Assembly (NCBI GenBank): GCA_025934455.1
Contig: JAICYA010000061.1
Span: 1 to 8,635 of the forward strand
Length of the DNA: 8,635 nucleotides
Source of the DNA: Rudaea sp.
GTDB lineage: Bacteria > Pseudomonadota > Gammaproteobacteria > Xanthomonadales > Rhodanobacteraceae
Reading direction: 5' to 3'
Both the position numbers and the translations under genes were made by a program. Below are positions 1-6,349 of this stretch, piece after piece (the stretch's first letter is position 1; every line of letters begins with the position of its first letter). The notes under the pieces are model-generated. The model did no database searches. It saw only the letters and a program-made list of their open reading frames with translations, and was not told the origin of the DNA.

Positions 1-86
1 AAGGAGGCCGGGCACGTCGCAACGACGATCGCGACGATGGCCAGCAGCACGGCGAGTAAAAGTATAAAACGCCGCGAAGCCTTCAT
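1..86 (-). CDS. gspN: Type II secretion protein N, N-terminal fragment
   Basis: Only the first 28 residues are present; the gene runs off the left edge of the window. The visible part has a short basic start (MKASRR) followed by one hydrophobic segment at about residues 7-24 and then CPAS. That is the layout of GspN proteins, which have one N-terminal inner-membrane anchor followed by a Pro-Ala motif and a periplasmic domain. The ATG shares ATGA with the gspM stop, so translation is probably coupled. GspN is an accessory inner-membrane component, and in Xanthomonas XpsN associates with XpsL and XpsM. The assignment relies mainly on position after gspL and gspM, because no diagnostic domain is visible. 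Any single-pass protein, such as a GspC-like one, would look similar over this stretch. Confidence 0.7.
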   Translation of the reverse strand, partial: MKASRRFILLLAVLLAIVAIVVATCPAS

Positions 87-577
87 TGCTTGATGTCTTG
101 CAGCGTCACGCGCGCATTCACGAGTCCGAGTCCTTCGGCCTTGTCGGCGGAAAAATCCGTGACCGACACGCCGTAGTCGCGCGCCAATCCGTCCATCCAG
201 TTGGACAGCGTGTCGAAATCGGCGACCTCGAAGGTCACGCGCACGCTGGTCGGGCCGGTCGGTTCCACGCGCTTGAGCGCATCGCCGAGTCCGCCCGTGC
301 GCGCGGTCGCGTCGGCGAGCGCGAGCAGGGATTTGCCCTGGCGCGCGACGTTGCCGCGCGCGCCCTGCGCACCGAGCGTGCGCGCCTGCGCCAGTGCCTG
401 CCGCATCCACGCCAGGTCCGCGCGTTGCTGGGTCACGCTCGCGGCAAGGTTCGCGCGCGTGCGCGACAGCGGAATCCAGGCCAGCGCCCAGACCAGCAAC
501 ACGGCGACGACGATGCCGCCGATGACCAGCACGCGCCGGTCGCGCCCGGATTGCGCATCCCACCAGGCGCGGATCAT
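83..577 (-). CDS. gspM: Type II secretion system protein M
   Basis: This 164-residue protein matches the usual GspM size (about 160-180). It has a short cytoplasmic N-terminus with basic residues (to about 15), one transmembrane helix at about 16-37, and an Ala/Gln/Arg-rich stretch at about 38-68 that could form a coiled coil. A C-terminal domain at about 108-162 has the beta-alpha-beta pattern of the ferredoxin-like fold of GspM/EpsM. In the family, GspM pairs with GspL in the inner-membrane assembly platform that couples the cytoplasmic ATPase to pseudopilus growth. The start ATG overlaps the gspL stop as ATGA and its own stop overlaps the next gene the same way. The sequence upstream of the ATG has only a weak GGA element, so coupling to gspL translation is likely. 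Sequence identity of GspM is low across species, so gene order carries part of the call. Confidence 0.88.
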   Translation of the reverse strand: MIRAWWDAQSGRDRRVLVIGGIVVAVLLVWALAWIPLSRTRANLAASVTQQRADLAWMRQALAQARTLGAQGARGNVARQGKSLLALADATARTGGLGDALKRVEPTGPTSVRVTFEVADFDTLSNWMDGLARDYGVSVTDFSADKAEGLGLVNARVTLQDIKQ

Positions 578-1719
578 GGCGTGGTTCCGGTGATGCGCAG
601 GCGCCCGTCGACGCCGTCCGCGCCAGAATTGGCGGCGGTCACTTCCACCTTCAGCCCGGGCAGGCCGGCGAGGCGTTCGCGCATGAGGTCGAGCGTCTGC
701 ACGTCCGGTGCACGCAGCGCAAGCTCCAGCGTCGCATTGTGGTATTCCATGCCGGCGAGCGTGGTGCGCGTGGTGCTGGCGAGGATGGGTGCAATGTGTG
801 CAAGCAGGCTCATCAGGCCGGAATCGCTGTTACCGCCCTGCAAGCCGCGCATGGCGCTGTCCATGAGCTGGCGCGGATCGCCGGCGACCTTGTCCATGCC
901 GGGAAACGCCTCGTGCAGCACGGCGCGCGCCTGCGCGTCGAGGCGCGCGGACTGGCGCGACAGGCGCCAGCAATCCGCACCGTAGTATACAAATAGCAAA
1001 AGCAGCGCCGCGGCGGCGAGCGCCGCCGCATTGCGCCACAACCGCCGCGCTGGCGCCTGCCGGTGCGCGGGCGCGAATTCGCCCTGCAGCAGGTTCACGG
1101 CGGGTTCGTGTTGCAGCCTTGTAGCGAAAAACGCGAGCGCATCGTGCTGGCCGCTGCGCAAAGCGTGAGTCGTGCGCGCTACCGGGTTTTCCGCGGCGGC
1201 ATCGAGTACGGCAATCCAGCTGGCAAGATCCTGCGTGCGGCAAGCGCCCGCCGCCGCCGCGGAGTCGCGCCACAGCGCGCGCTCGCCATCAAGCACGATG
1301 CTGGCGTCGGGCAGGAGCTGGCATTCGGAATAGACCGCATCGGCGCGGATGCCGTCCCGGGCGAGACGGTCCAGCCAGCCGCGCAGCGTGGCGCGCGCGA
1401 CGACGGCAACCGGAATGCGTTCGCCGTCAAGCCTGTCGGGCGCGGCGAAATGTTGATCCTCGACGCTGCCCGCGAGGCGGTCTTCGAGCGCGAACGGCAA
1501 GGCCTTGAGCGCCTGCACTCGCGCGCCCGGCAGGCCGGGCGTTTCCAGCAGCAGGATTTCTTCGGGCGGCGCAAGCACGACGATGCGCTGGGCGCGTTCG
1601 AGCGCCTGTCCCGGCGGCGCGCCCGCATTCGCGCCGGACAGCGCGCGGCCGTCGGCGTCCTGGGCCAGCCAGGTCAGTCCGTCATCGGCAAGCAGGCGAA
1701 TCAGCAGGCGTTCGGACAT
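574..1719 (-). CDS. gspL: Type II secretion system protein L
   Basis: This 381-residue bitopic inner-membrane protein has the full GspL layout. An actin-like cytoplasmic domain (about 1-220) includes the family-typical stretch ALPFALEDRLAGSVEDQHFA at about 73-92. The conserved NLLQGEFAP sequence at about 209-217 lies just before the membrane. There is one transmembrane helix at about 231-247, and the periplasmic C-terminal domain (about 250-381) carries the FPG element near 272. GspL recruits the GspE ATPase to the membrane and pairs with GspM. Its stop overlaps the gspM start. The upstream neighbour is not gspK but an adenosine deaminase gene 48 bases away, an unusual interruption. No convincing Shine-Dalgarno sequence precedes the ATG, which leaves the start slightly uncertain, but the sequence from residue 1 (MSERLLIRL) resembles a normal GspL N-terminus. 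Confidence 0.95.
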   Translation of the reverse strand: MSERLLIRLLADDGLTWLAQDADGRALSGANAGAPPGQALERAQRIVVLAPPEEILLLETPGLPGARVQALKALPFALEDRLAGSVEDQHFAAPDRLDGERIPVAVVARATLRGWLDRLARDGIRADAVYSECQLLPDASIVLDGERALWRDSAAAAGACRTQDLASWIAVLDAAAENPVARTTHALRSGQHDALAFFATRLQHEPAVNLLQGEFAPAHRQAPARRLWRNAAALAAAALLLLFVYYGADCWRLSRQSARLDAQARAVLHEAFPGMDKVAGDPRQLMDSAMRGLQGGNSDSGLMSLLAHIAPILASTTRTTLAGMEYHNATLELALRAPDVQTLDLMRERLAGLPGLKVEVTAANSGADGVDGRLRITGTTP

Positions 1720-1746
1720 GGTCGCGGCAACAATTCGATTGGCCGC

Positions 1747-1755
1747 ATTGTAACA
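1747..1755 (-). promoter_or_regulatory. Candidate extended -10 promoter for gspL-M-N
   Basis: On the minus strand this reads TGTTACAAT: a TG extension, one base, then TACAAT, which matches five of six positions of the sigma-70 -10 consensus. It lies in the short gap between the deaminase stop and gspL. Transcription would start roughly 20 bases upstream of the gspL ATG. No -35 hexamer is visible at 17 bases (GCCGCT there), as is usual for extended -10 promoters. The call is by eye only; chance matches occur, but this is one of the few AT-richer spots in the block. Confidence 0.4.
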
Positions 1756-1767
1756 GCGCGCCCGCGC

Positions 1768-3321
1768 TCAGCGGCCCGCGGCGATGCCCGCTTCGAAGTC
1801 ACGCAACTGCGCTTCCAGGCGCCATTGCAGGCGCGCCTTTTCGCTGCCGGCAAGGAACGCGGCGCAGGCCGGCGCAGGCTGCATGGCACCGGGCGCGTCG
1901 TGCGCACAGGCAGGCACCGGCGTGAATGCGTCCGGCGCGCTCCACAAACTCACGCCGGCGACGAACGCGTATTCGAGACTGTTGCGCGCCATCGTTTTCA
2001 ATGTCGCGTAGGACAGCTGCCATGAACTCGCGGCGAGCGCGAACTCGCGCGTCAAATCGCTGCGCGACACGCCCTCGTCGTCGGTGGCGATCGCCAACGG
2101 CACGTGCGCGGCAAGGTAGGCCGGCAGCGGATGATCGGCGCCGGCTATGCCGAGGATGCTGCGGTTGCTGGTCGGGCAGATTTCCACCAGCACATGCTTG
2201 CTCGCCATCTCGCGCAGCAATTCCTGCGGGCGATCCTCGTGCATGACGTCGACGCCGTGGCCGATGCGCTGCGCATGGCCCTGCTCGATCGAGGCGCGGA
2301 TGTGGAAGCGCAAGCCGTCCGGCGGCACCATGGTCGGGGACAGTTCGCCGGCATGCAGGCTGACGCGCACCTGCGGGAATTGCGCGTGCAGATAATCGAG
2401 CATCGCCATCTGCTGACGGAAATCGCGCATCGACAGGTAGCCGTCTTCCGGCATCACCATGTTGATGCCGACCACGCGCGCGTCGCCGGCGGCCAGTTCG
2501 AAGCCGGTGAGCAACTGCGCGAACACGCGCTGCGCCGGAAAACCGCGCAGCACCTGGTACAGGAAACGCACTTCCACGCCGCAGCCGGGATCGGCCTGCG
2601 CGGCGCCGCAGCGCAGTTCCTCGCGCATCTGGCGTTGCGCTGAATCCAGTTCATTCTTCGCTTCCGCCAGTACGGCCGGCATGCCCGGCTGCAAGGCCGC
2701 GTGTGCGTGTGCGACGTCGCCATCCCACGGCGTGCGCGCAACCAAGGCGCGCAGTTGCGCTTCGGCCAGCGTATCCATCAATTCGACGTAGACCTCGCGA
2801 TCATGCGCAGCCTGATGCAGTGCGCGCGCGAGCATGTCGCCGCGATGCGCCCGGGTGACCTGATGAAACTTCCCGAACGTGTCGAAGAAATGATCGTGCC
2901 CGGATTCTCCGCTGCTCGGCACGAAATCGCGCATCGACCAGGCGTCGATGACCTGGCGGTACAGCGCGTCGTCGCCGAATGCCGCGGCAGCCGGCGGCCG
3001 GCCTTGCGCGGCGTCACAGGGCGGCGCGACCGCTGCGCCCGTCGCGCGTTCGATGCAAAAACCATCCTGCGCCGCCCAATTCAGCAGGTCCTCGGCGTAG
3101 ATCGCGCCGGAAAGGTGATTGTGCAAATCCGCACCCTTGGGCATGGCGCGCAGGAACGCTTCCAACTGCGGCGGCGAATGGCGGATCGCATCGAAATGGG
3201 CGGCCGTCGCCTGTGCGGCATCGGCCTGCACTGCATCGGCATGGGACATCGCGGGTGGTTGCGTCGCCACCTGCGCGCAACCGGCGAGCGCGGCGAGCAG
3301 AAAAAATGCGGGCTTCTTCAT
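1768..3321 (-). CDS. Adenosine deaminase family lipoprotein (exported)
   Basis: This is a metal-dependent deaminase of the adenosine deaminase superfamily, predicted to convert adenosine to inosine outside the cytoplasm. From the chosen start it has 517 residues. It begins with a lipoprotein signal, MKKPAFFLLAALAGC, lipidated at Cys15, with Ala at +2 favouring the outer membrane. Catalytic motifs appear in order: DLHNHLSG (His67, His69, metal), LHAGE (His323, Glu326), RIGHG (His355), CPTSN (382-386), and TDDEG at 413-417, where TDDP is usual. Ordinary ADA has about 340 residues; the extra length is mainly an insert at about 80-150 and a C-terminal extension, recalling the secreted ADGF/ADA2 group. 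Cysteines at 89/102, 238/247 and 472/486 could form disulfides. An upstream in-frame ATG at 3337-3339 gives 523 residues and is possible, since neither start has a good Shine-Dalgarno. Codon use resembles its neighbours. Substrate is inferred from family. Confidence 0.88.
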   Translation of the reverse strand: MKKPAFFLLAALAGCAQVATQPPAMSHADAVQADAAQATAAHFDAIRHSPPQLEAFLRAMPKGADLHNHLSGAIYAEDLLNWAAQDGFCIERATGAAVAPPCDAAQGRPPAAAAFGDDALYRQVIDAWSMRDFVPSSGESGHDHFFDTFGKFHQVTRAHRGDMLARALHQAAHDREVYVELMDTLAEAQLRALVARTPWDGDVAHAHAALQPGMPAVLAEAKNELDSAQRQMREELRCGAAQADPGCGVEVRFLYQVLRGFPAQRVFAQLLTGFELAAGDARVVGINMVMPEDGYLSMRDFRQQMAMLDYLHAQFPQVRVSLHAGELSPTMVPPDGLRFHIRASIEQGHAQRIGHGVDVMHEDRPQELLREMASKHVLVEICPTSNRSILGIAGADHPLPAYLAAHVPLAIATDDEGVSRSDLTREFALAASSWQLSYATLKTMARNSLEYAFVAGVSLWSAPDAFTPVPACAHDAPGAMQPAPACAAFLAGSEKARLQWRLEAQLRDFEAGIAAGR

Positions 3322-3339
3322 CGCGGGAGGATACGTCAT

Positions 3340-3354
3340 CGCCCCCGGTGGGCG
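3340..3354. repeat. Small inverted repeat between gspK and the deaminase gene
   Basis: CGCCC and GGGCG form a perfect 5-base stem around a 5-base loop. It fills the gap between the gspK stop and the upstream candidate start of the deaminase gene. No T-run follows, so it does not look like an intrinsic terminator. If the ATG at 3337-3339 is used, this hairpin would cover the only G-rich stretch that could serve as a ribosome site. Its function is unproven, and a stem this short can arise by chance in GC-rich DNA. Confidence 0.3.
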
Positions 3355-4290
3355 TCAATCGTCGCCGCCTCGGCTGCGCAGCAACACGCGGATGCCGCCG
3401 TTCGCGCCGCCGCTGCGGCGTTCGATCAGGCTGTCGAATTCGAACGGCAGGCCGTCGAGGGTGATGAGCCCACGCGCGCGGAAATAGCTGCTGCGCACGT
3501 CGTAGCATTCGGGATGTTCGATCGCGCCCAGTGCCGGTTGCGCCTTCAGCGCCTGGTCTACCCCGGTGTAGTGTGCCCCGCCCTGCTGCCAGATCGCCTG
3601 CGCCATTTCTCGCGTCACGTTGGCCGACAGCGTCATCAGCACCGGCACGCTGGCGGTATTCACGTTGATAGGCGTGCCTGCCGGCAACGCGGTCACATAG
3701 GGCGCGAGCGCCGCATAGGCATCGCCATCGACGCCGGCAATGAGGCGTAATTCCGAGACGTGCGCGAAGGCGCGGCCGGCGCGCCGGTACGGCACGGGCT
3801 GGGCGAGATAGAACGGATCGTCTGCACTCGCCGGCGCGTTCGCATCCATCCAGGTGACGATGTGACCGGCGATCGCGGGGTCGAGTTTGAGCGCGGTCAG
3901 CAACAACACGAACTTGCCGCGCCAGATGCCCTGGGTGTCGTAGGCCGGATCGAGATTGTTGAGGTTGAAGCGGCCGTTGAGGTCGCCCATCTGCGCCGCG
4001 ATCGTGCCGCCGGGCACCGGCGTCGGCGGCAGCGGAATCGCCCAGATGCTGTCGTTGGCGTCGTAGCCGGTGGATTGCGATTGCGCACGCACCAGCACTT
4101 CGGCGGCATAGTTTTCCAGTCCGCGCGCGTAAGCCTGTGCCTGGTCCTGGCGCAGCGCATTGCGCGTGCGCGCGGCGACGAGGCCGCCGCGATCGAGCAA
4201 TCCGGCGATCAGCACCGTGGCCAGTGCAACCACGAGCAAGGCGACCAGCAGCGCAACACCCCTTTGGGTTTGCAGTGGGGATCGCCTCAT
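3355..4290 (-). CDS. gspK: Type II secretion minor pseudopilin GspK
   Basis: This 311-residue protein is the largest minor pseudopilin, at the usual GspK length. The leader MRRSPLQTQRG ends in Gly11, the expected prepilin peptidase (GspO) site. It is followed by the hydrophobic helix VALLVALLVV at 12-21 and beyond. Position +5 is Val rather than Glu, a hallmark of GspK, which caps the pseudopilus tip. Further GspK features are GDLNGRFNLNNL at about 102-113, WMDAN at 147-151, and PINVNTAS at 207-214 in the helix-hairpin-helix-like region. An in-frame ATG reaches back to 4506, but this start is preferred because it gives the prepilin leader and overlaps the gspJ stop as ATGA. GspK works with GspI and GspJ in the tip complex that starts pseudopilus assembly. 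Its downstream neighbour is the deaminase gene rather than gspL. Confidence 0.95.
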   Translation of the reverse strand: MRRSPLQTQRGVALLVALLVVALATVLIAGLLDRGGLVAARTRNALRQDQAQAYARGLENYAAEVLVRAQSQSTGYDANDSIWAIPLPPTPVPGGTIAAQMGDLNGRFNLNNLDPAYDTQGIWRGKFVLLLTALKLDPAIAGHIVTWMDANAPASADDPFYLAQPVPYRRAGRAFAHVSELRLIAGVDGDAYAALAPYVTALPAGTPINVNTASVPVLMTLSANVTREMAQAIWQQGGAHYTGVDQALKAQPALGAIEHPECYDVRSSYFRARGLITLDGLPFEFDSLIERRSGGANGGIRVLLRSRGGDD

Positions 4291-4967
4291 CGCGATCCAC
4301 CCGGCGGTGGCGGCAACGGCGGCAAGGGCGTGCCGATGGGAGCCGGAGGCAATGGCACGACGAGACCCGCGGCCTTGTCCGGCCAAGCGGACACGAGTTC
4401 GACGGTGCCGCTGATTTCGCCATGCTTTTGCGTGCGCAGACGCCATTGCACCGCGCGCGGCAACGCCTCGGGTTTGGATCGCGGCGGTGGCCAGACATCT
4501 AGCCACTGAGAGGATGCGCCGTCGAAATAGCGCAGGCGGAAATCCTCGGCCTTCACGTTCAGGTCGTCGATTTGCGGCGTGCTGTTCGCGGCGCGATCGA
4601 GCACGGCGTAGCGGCCGCGTTCGAAGTTGTCGCCATCGAGTTGGTAGAACACGCGCTGCAGGTTCGAGCGCGGTTCGGCCTGCGGATTGGCGAATCCCAG
4701 GCGCGTGAGTTCGATGTGGTCGGACGCGCCGATCAGCGCCGGCAGCACCTGCCCTGCCGCGCCGCGCACAGGGCGAACGACAGCGCTGTTCAGATCGCGA
4801 TCCAGCGATCCGACGGCGCGCATGAGTGCGGCAAAATCGGATTCCTGTTTCGCCAGGTCGCCGCGCGTGCGCGCGATGGAGTTCAATCCGCCGTAGGCAA
4901 GCGCGGCCATGATCGAGAACACGGCCGTGGCGACCAGCACCTCGATCAGGGTGAATCCGCGCCTCAT
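4287..4967 (-). CDS. gspJ: Type II secretion minor pseudopilin GspJ
   Basis: A 226-residue minor pseudopilin. The very short leader MRRG is cut after Gly4, giving mature FTLIEVLVAT with Glu at +5, and the hydrophobic helix runs to about residue 25. A globular domain of the GspJ type follows (for example DLNSAVVRPVRG at 58-69 and FYQLDG at 107-112). GspJ joins GspI and GspK in the tip complex of the pseudopilus. Both ends overlap neighbours as ATGA (gspI upstream, gspK downstream), so the three tip subunits are translationally linked. Odd feature: the last 22 residues are a low-complexity tail with 11 prolines in residues 205-222, which is not part of the standard fold as I know it. Confidence 0.94.
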   Translation of the reverse strand: MRRGFTLIEVLVATAVFSIMAALAYGGLNSIARTRGDLAKQESDFAALMRAVGSLDRDLNSAVVRPVRGAAGQVLPALIGASDHIELTRLGFANPQAEPRSNLQRVFYQLDGDNFERGRYAVLDRAANSTPQIDDLNVKAEDFRLRYFDGASSQWLDVWPPPRSKPEALPRAVQWRLRTQKHGEISGTVELVSAWPDKAAGLVVPLPPAPIGTPLPPLPPPPGGSR

Positions 4968-5350
4968 GGCTGCAAATCCAGACCGCCGAAGCCCGTCAGC
5001 GTCGCAATCGGAGACTTTGGATCGTCCAGCGCGTAGACGTGCACGTCGATGCGCCGGATCGACGCCACCGGCGTGCCTTGCACGACGACGTCGTAACGCC
5101 AGTTGCGTCCGCCGAAGCGGCGCCGGCCGTCGCTCGTGCCCGTGGCCGGAAACGGCGTCGCCAGGCGCGTCTGCGCGAGGACGTCGGCCGCCAGCCAGCC
5201 GGCAATGGCGCGCTCGCGCATCGCGCCGAAAGCATCCACCTGACGCGCTGCAGTGCGCGACAGCGCGAGCAAGGCCAGCGCGAGCACGAGCAACGCGACC
5301 AGCACTTCGAGCAAGGTGAAGCCGCGGGAATGTTCAGCGTCCACGCGCAT
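4964..5350 (-). CDS. gspI: Type II secretion minor pseudopilin GspI
   Basis: A 128-residue minor pseudopilin, the normal GspI size. The leader MRVDAEHSRG is cut after Gly10 and the mature protein starts FTLLEVLVALLVLALALLAL, with Glu at +5. The conserved Trp84 in the NWRYDV segment and the RRIDVHVY strand at 99-106 fit the short GspI beta domain. GspI is regarded as the nucleating subunit of the GspI-J-K tip. Its first 17 bases overlap the end of gspH in another frame, and its stop overlaps the gspJ start as ATGA. No strong Shine-Dalgarno is visible before the ATG, which fits re-initiation by ribosomes finishing gspH. Confidence 0.94.
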   Translation of the reverse strand: MRVDAEHSRGFTLLEVLVALLVLALALLALSRTAARQVDAFGAMRERAIAGWLAADVLAQTRLATPFPATGTSDGRRRFGGRNWRYDVVVQGTPVASIRRIDVHVYALDDPKSPIATLTGFGGLDLQP

Positions 5351-5828
5351 TCATCGCGACCAACGCGAGACTGCCATCCGGCTTTCCATCAAGCTGCCAG
5401 CCCTGCGCCAGATCGGTCAGACGCAGCTCGAGACGAAACGGCGTCAATTCACCGGATGAGAAACACACGAGTTGCGGCTTTTCCGGAAAATCGTCGCCGA
5501 CGACGATGGCGTGACCGTCGCTACTCAGCGCAGTTTGCGTCCCGGCCAGCCACTCGCGCGCGCGCAATTCGTCGCTTTCCAGCGGCAGCCATGCGGCGCC
5601 GTTGCGGCGGCTGAAGCGGTAGCCATGCGTATCGACGCTGACGCCGATGTCGCGGCCGACGAGTTCGGCCTGCTCGCAGGCGTAACCGATCAGCGCCTGC
5701 GTGCGTTGTGCCTCACGTTCGAGCTGGCGTTCGCCGCCGAGCCCGCCCATCGCCAGGGTCAGCGCGCCGGCGAGCACGGCCAGGATCACCACGACGACCA
5801 ACAACTCTATGAGAGTAAACCCGCGCAT
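5334..5828 (-). CDS. gspH: Type II secretion minor pseudopilin GspH
   Basis: A 164-residue minor pseudopilin. The leader is only three residues (MRG), cut after Gly3 to give FTLIELLVVVVILAVLAG with Glu at +5. The globular part has the typical GspH pattern GYRFSRR at 69-75 followed by WLPL, and FSSGELTPFRLEL at 123-135 near the C-terminus. GspH links the GspI-J-K tip to the GspG shaft. The open frame extends further upstream to 6047, but that part overlaps gspG and would put the prepilin motif internally, so the ATG at 5826-5828 is chosen. It lies 13 bases after the gspG stop, without a recognisable Shine-Dalgarno. The last 17 bases overlap gspI. Confidence 0.94.
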   Translation of the reverse strand: MRGFTLIELLVVVVILAVLAGALTLAMGGLGGERQLEREAQRTQALIGYACEQAELVGRDIGVSVDTHGYRFSRRNGAAWLPLESDELRAREWLAGTQTALSSDGHAIVVGDDFPEKPQLVCFSSGELTPFRLELRLTDLAQGWQLDGKPDGSLALVAMNARGR

Positions 5829-5841
5829 CGCGGCGCCGCGC

Positions 5842-6306
5842 TTATTGATCCCAATTGCCGACGTCTGCATTCTCGCCGTCGCCACCGGGTTTGCCGTCGG
5901 CGCCGTAGCTGAACACGTCGATGTCGCCGTGCGTGCCGGGATGCAGGTACAGATAGGTGCGGCCCCACGGATCCTTCGGCAGCTTGTCGAGGTATTGGTG
6001 CCAGTTCGGCGCTTCCGGCGTACCGGCGGGTTTGCGCACCAGCGCATCCAGTCCCTGTTCGGTGCTTGGATACGTGAAGTTGTCGAGCTTGTAGGTGTTG
6101 AGCGCGGTGACGACGGCCTGGATGTCCTGCTTGGCGCGTACCTGGCGTGCCTCGCCGGGATGTTCCATCACGCGCGGCACCACGATCGCGGCGAGGATGC
6201 CGAGGATCACGACGACGACGAGGATCTCTATCAATGTGAACCCCCGCGAGACGCGTGGATTCGCAATCAACGTAAAGCCGCAGGCTGGAAACTTCTTGCT
6301 GTGCAT
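5842..6306 (-). CDS. gspG: Type II secretion major pseudopilin GspG
   Basis: The 154-residue major pseudopilin, which builds the piston-like pseudopilus of the T2SS. The true processing site is Gly22, giving mature FTLIEILVVVVILGILAAIVVPRV. GspG hallmarks follow: YPSTEQGLDAL at 79-89, DPWGRTYLY at 112-120, and the C-terminal calcium-site segment SYGADGKPGGDGENADVGNW at 133-152. The start ATG at 6304-6306 is preferred because AAGG lies eight bases upstream; the next ATG at 6310-6312 would leave only two. The 22-residue leader is longer than usual and contains an extra GFTLI at residues 10-14, followed by Ala instead of Glu. This is the first gene of the minus-strand block, divergent from bioA. 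Confidence 0.96.
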   Translation of the reverse strand: MHSKKFPACGFTLIANPRVSRGFTLIEILVVVVILGILAAIVVPRVMEHPGEARQVRAKQDIQAVVTALNTYKLDNFTYPSTEQGLDALVRKPAGTPEAPNWHQYLDKLPKDPWGRTYLYLHPGTHGDIDVFSYGADGKPGGDGENADVGNWDQ

Positions 6307-6323
6307 CGCCATCGCCTTGTGTT

Positions 6324-6336
6324 GCGGTTGATCCGC
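6324..6336. repeat. Small inverted repeat in the gspG leader
   Basis: GCGG and CCGC flank TTGAT, forming a 4-base stem that could extend by a wobble pair. It lies between the candidate gspG -10 box and the gspG Shine-Dalgarno, so it would be at the 5' end of the gspG mRNA. It could be a weak stem or an operator half-site pair in the shared gspG/bioA control region. Short and possibly chance. Confidence 0.25.
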
Positions 6337-6340
6337 GACG

Positions 6341-6349
6341 ATCATAGCA
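6341..6349 (-). promoter_or_regulatory. Candidate extended -10 promoter for gspG
   Basis: On the minus strand this reads TGCTATGAT: a TG extension plus TATGAT, five of six to the -10 consensus. It is located three bases from the bioA ATG in the divergent spacer. Transcription would begin near 6333-6335, about 30 bases before the gspG ATG, leaving room for the AAGG ribosome site. The region 17 bases upstream reads GGAAGG, so no -35 match is seen; it would lie inside the bioA coding start. No comparable promoter for bioA could be picked out by eye. Confidence 0.45.

Noticed and set aside
86..985. 299-residue plus-strand open frame opposite gspM and gspL
   Set aside because: It is His/Arg-rich low-order sequence with no motif, lying antisense to real T2SS genes.
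1768..3339. Horizontal transfer signature around the deaminase gene
   Set aside because: Its base composition and codon use look like the flanking T2SS genes, and there are no flanking repeats, insertion sequence ends or integrase remnants.
3322..3360. TTGACG as a -35 box for the deaminase gene
   Set aside because: The nearest -10 candidate (TATCCT) is 19 bases away and weak, so I did not list it as a promoter.
3014..4498. 494-residue minus-strand open frame across gspK and the deaminase gene
   Set aside because: It is Arg/Ala-rich and overlaps two genes with clear motifs in another frame.
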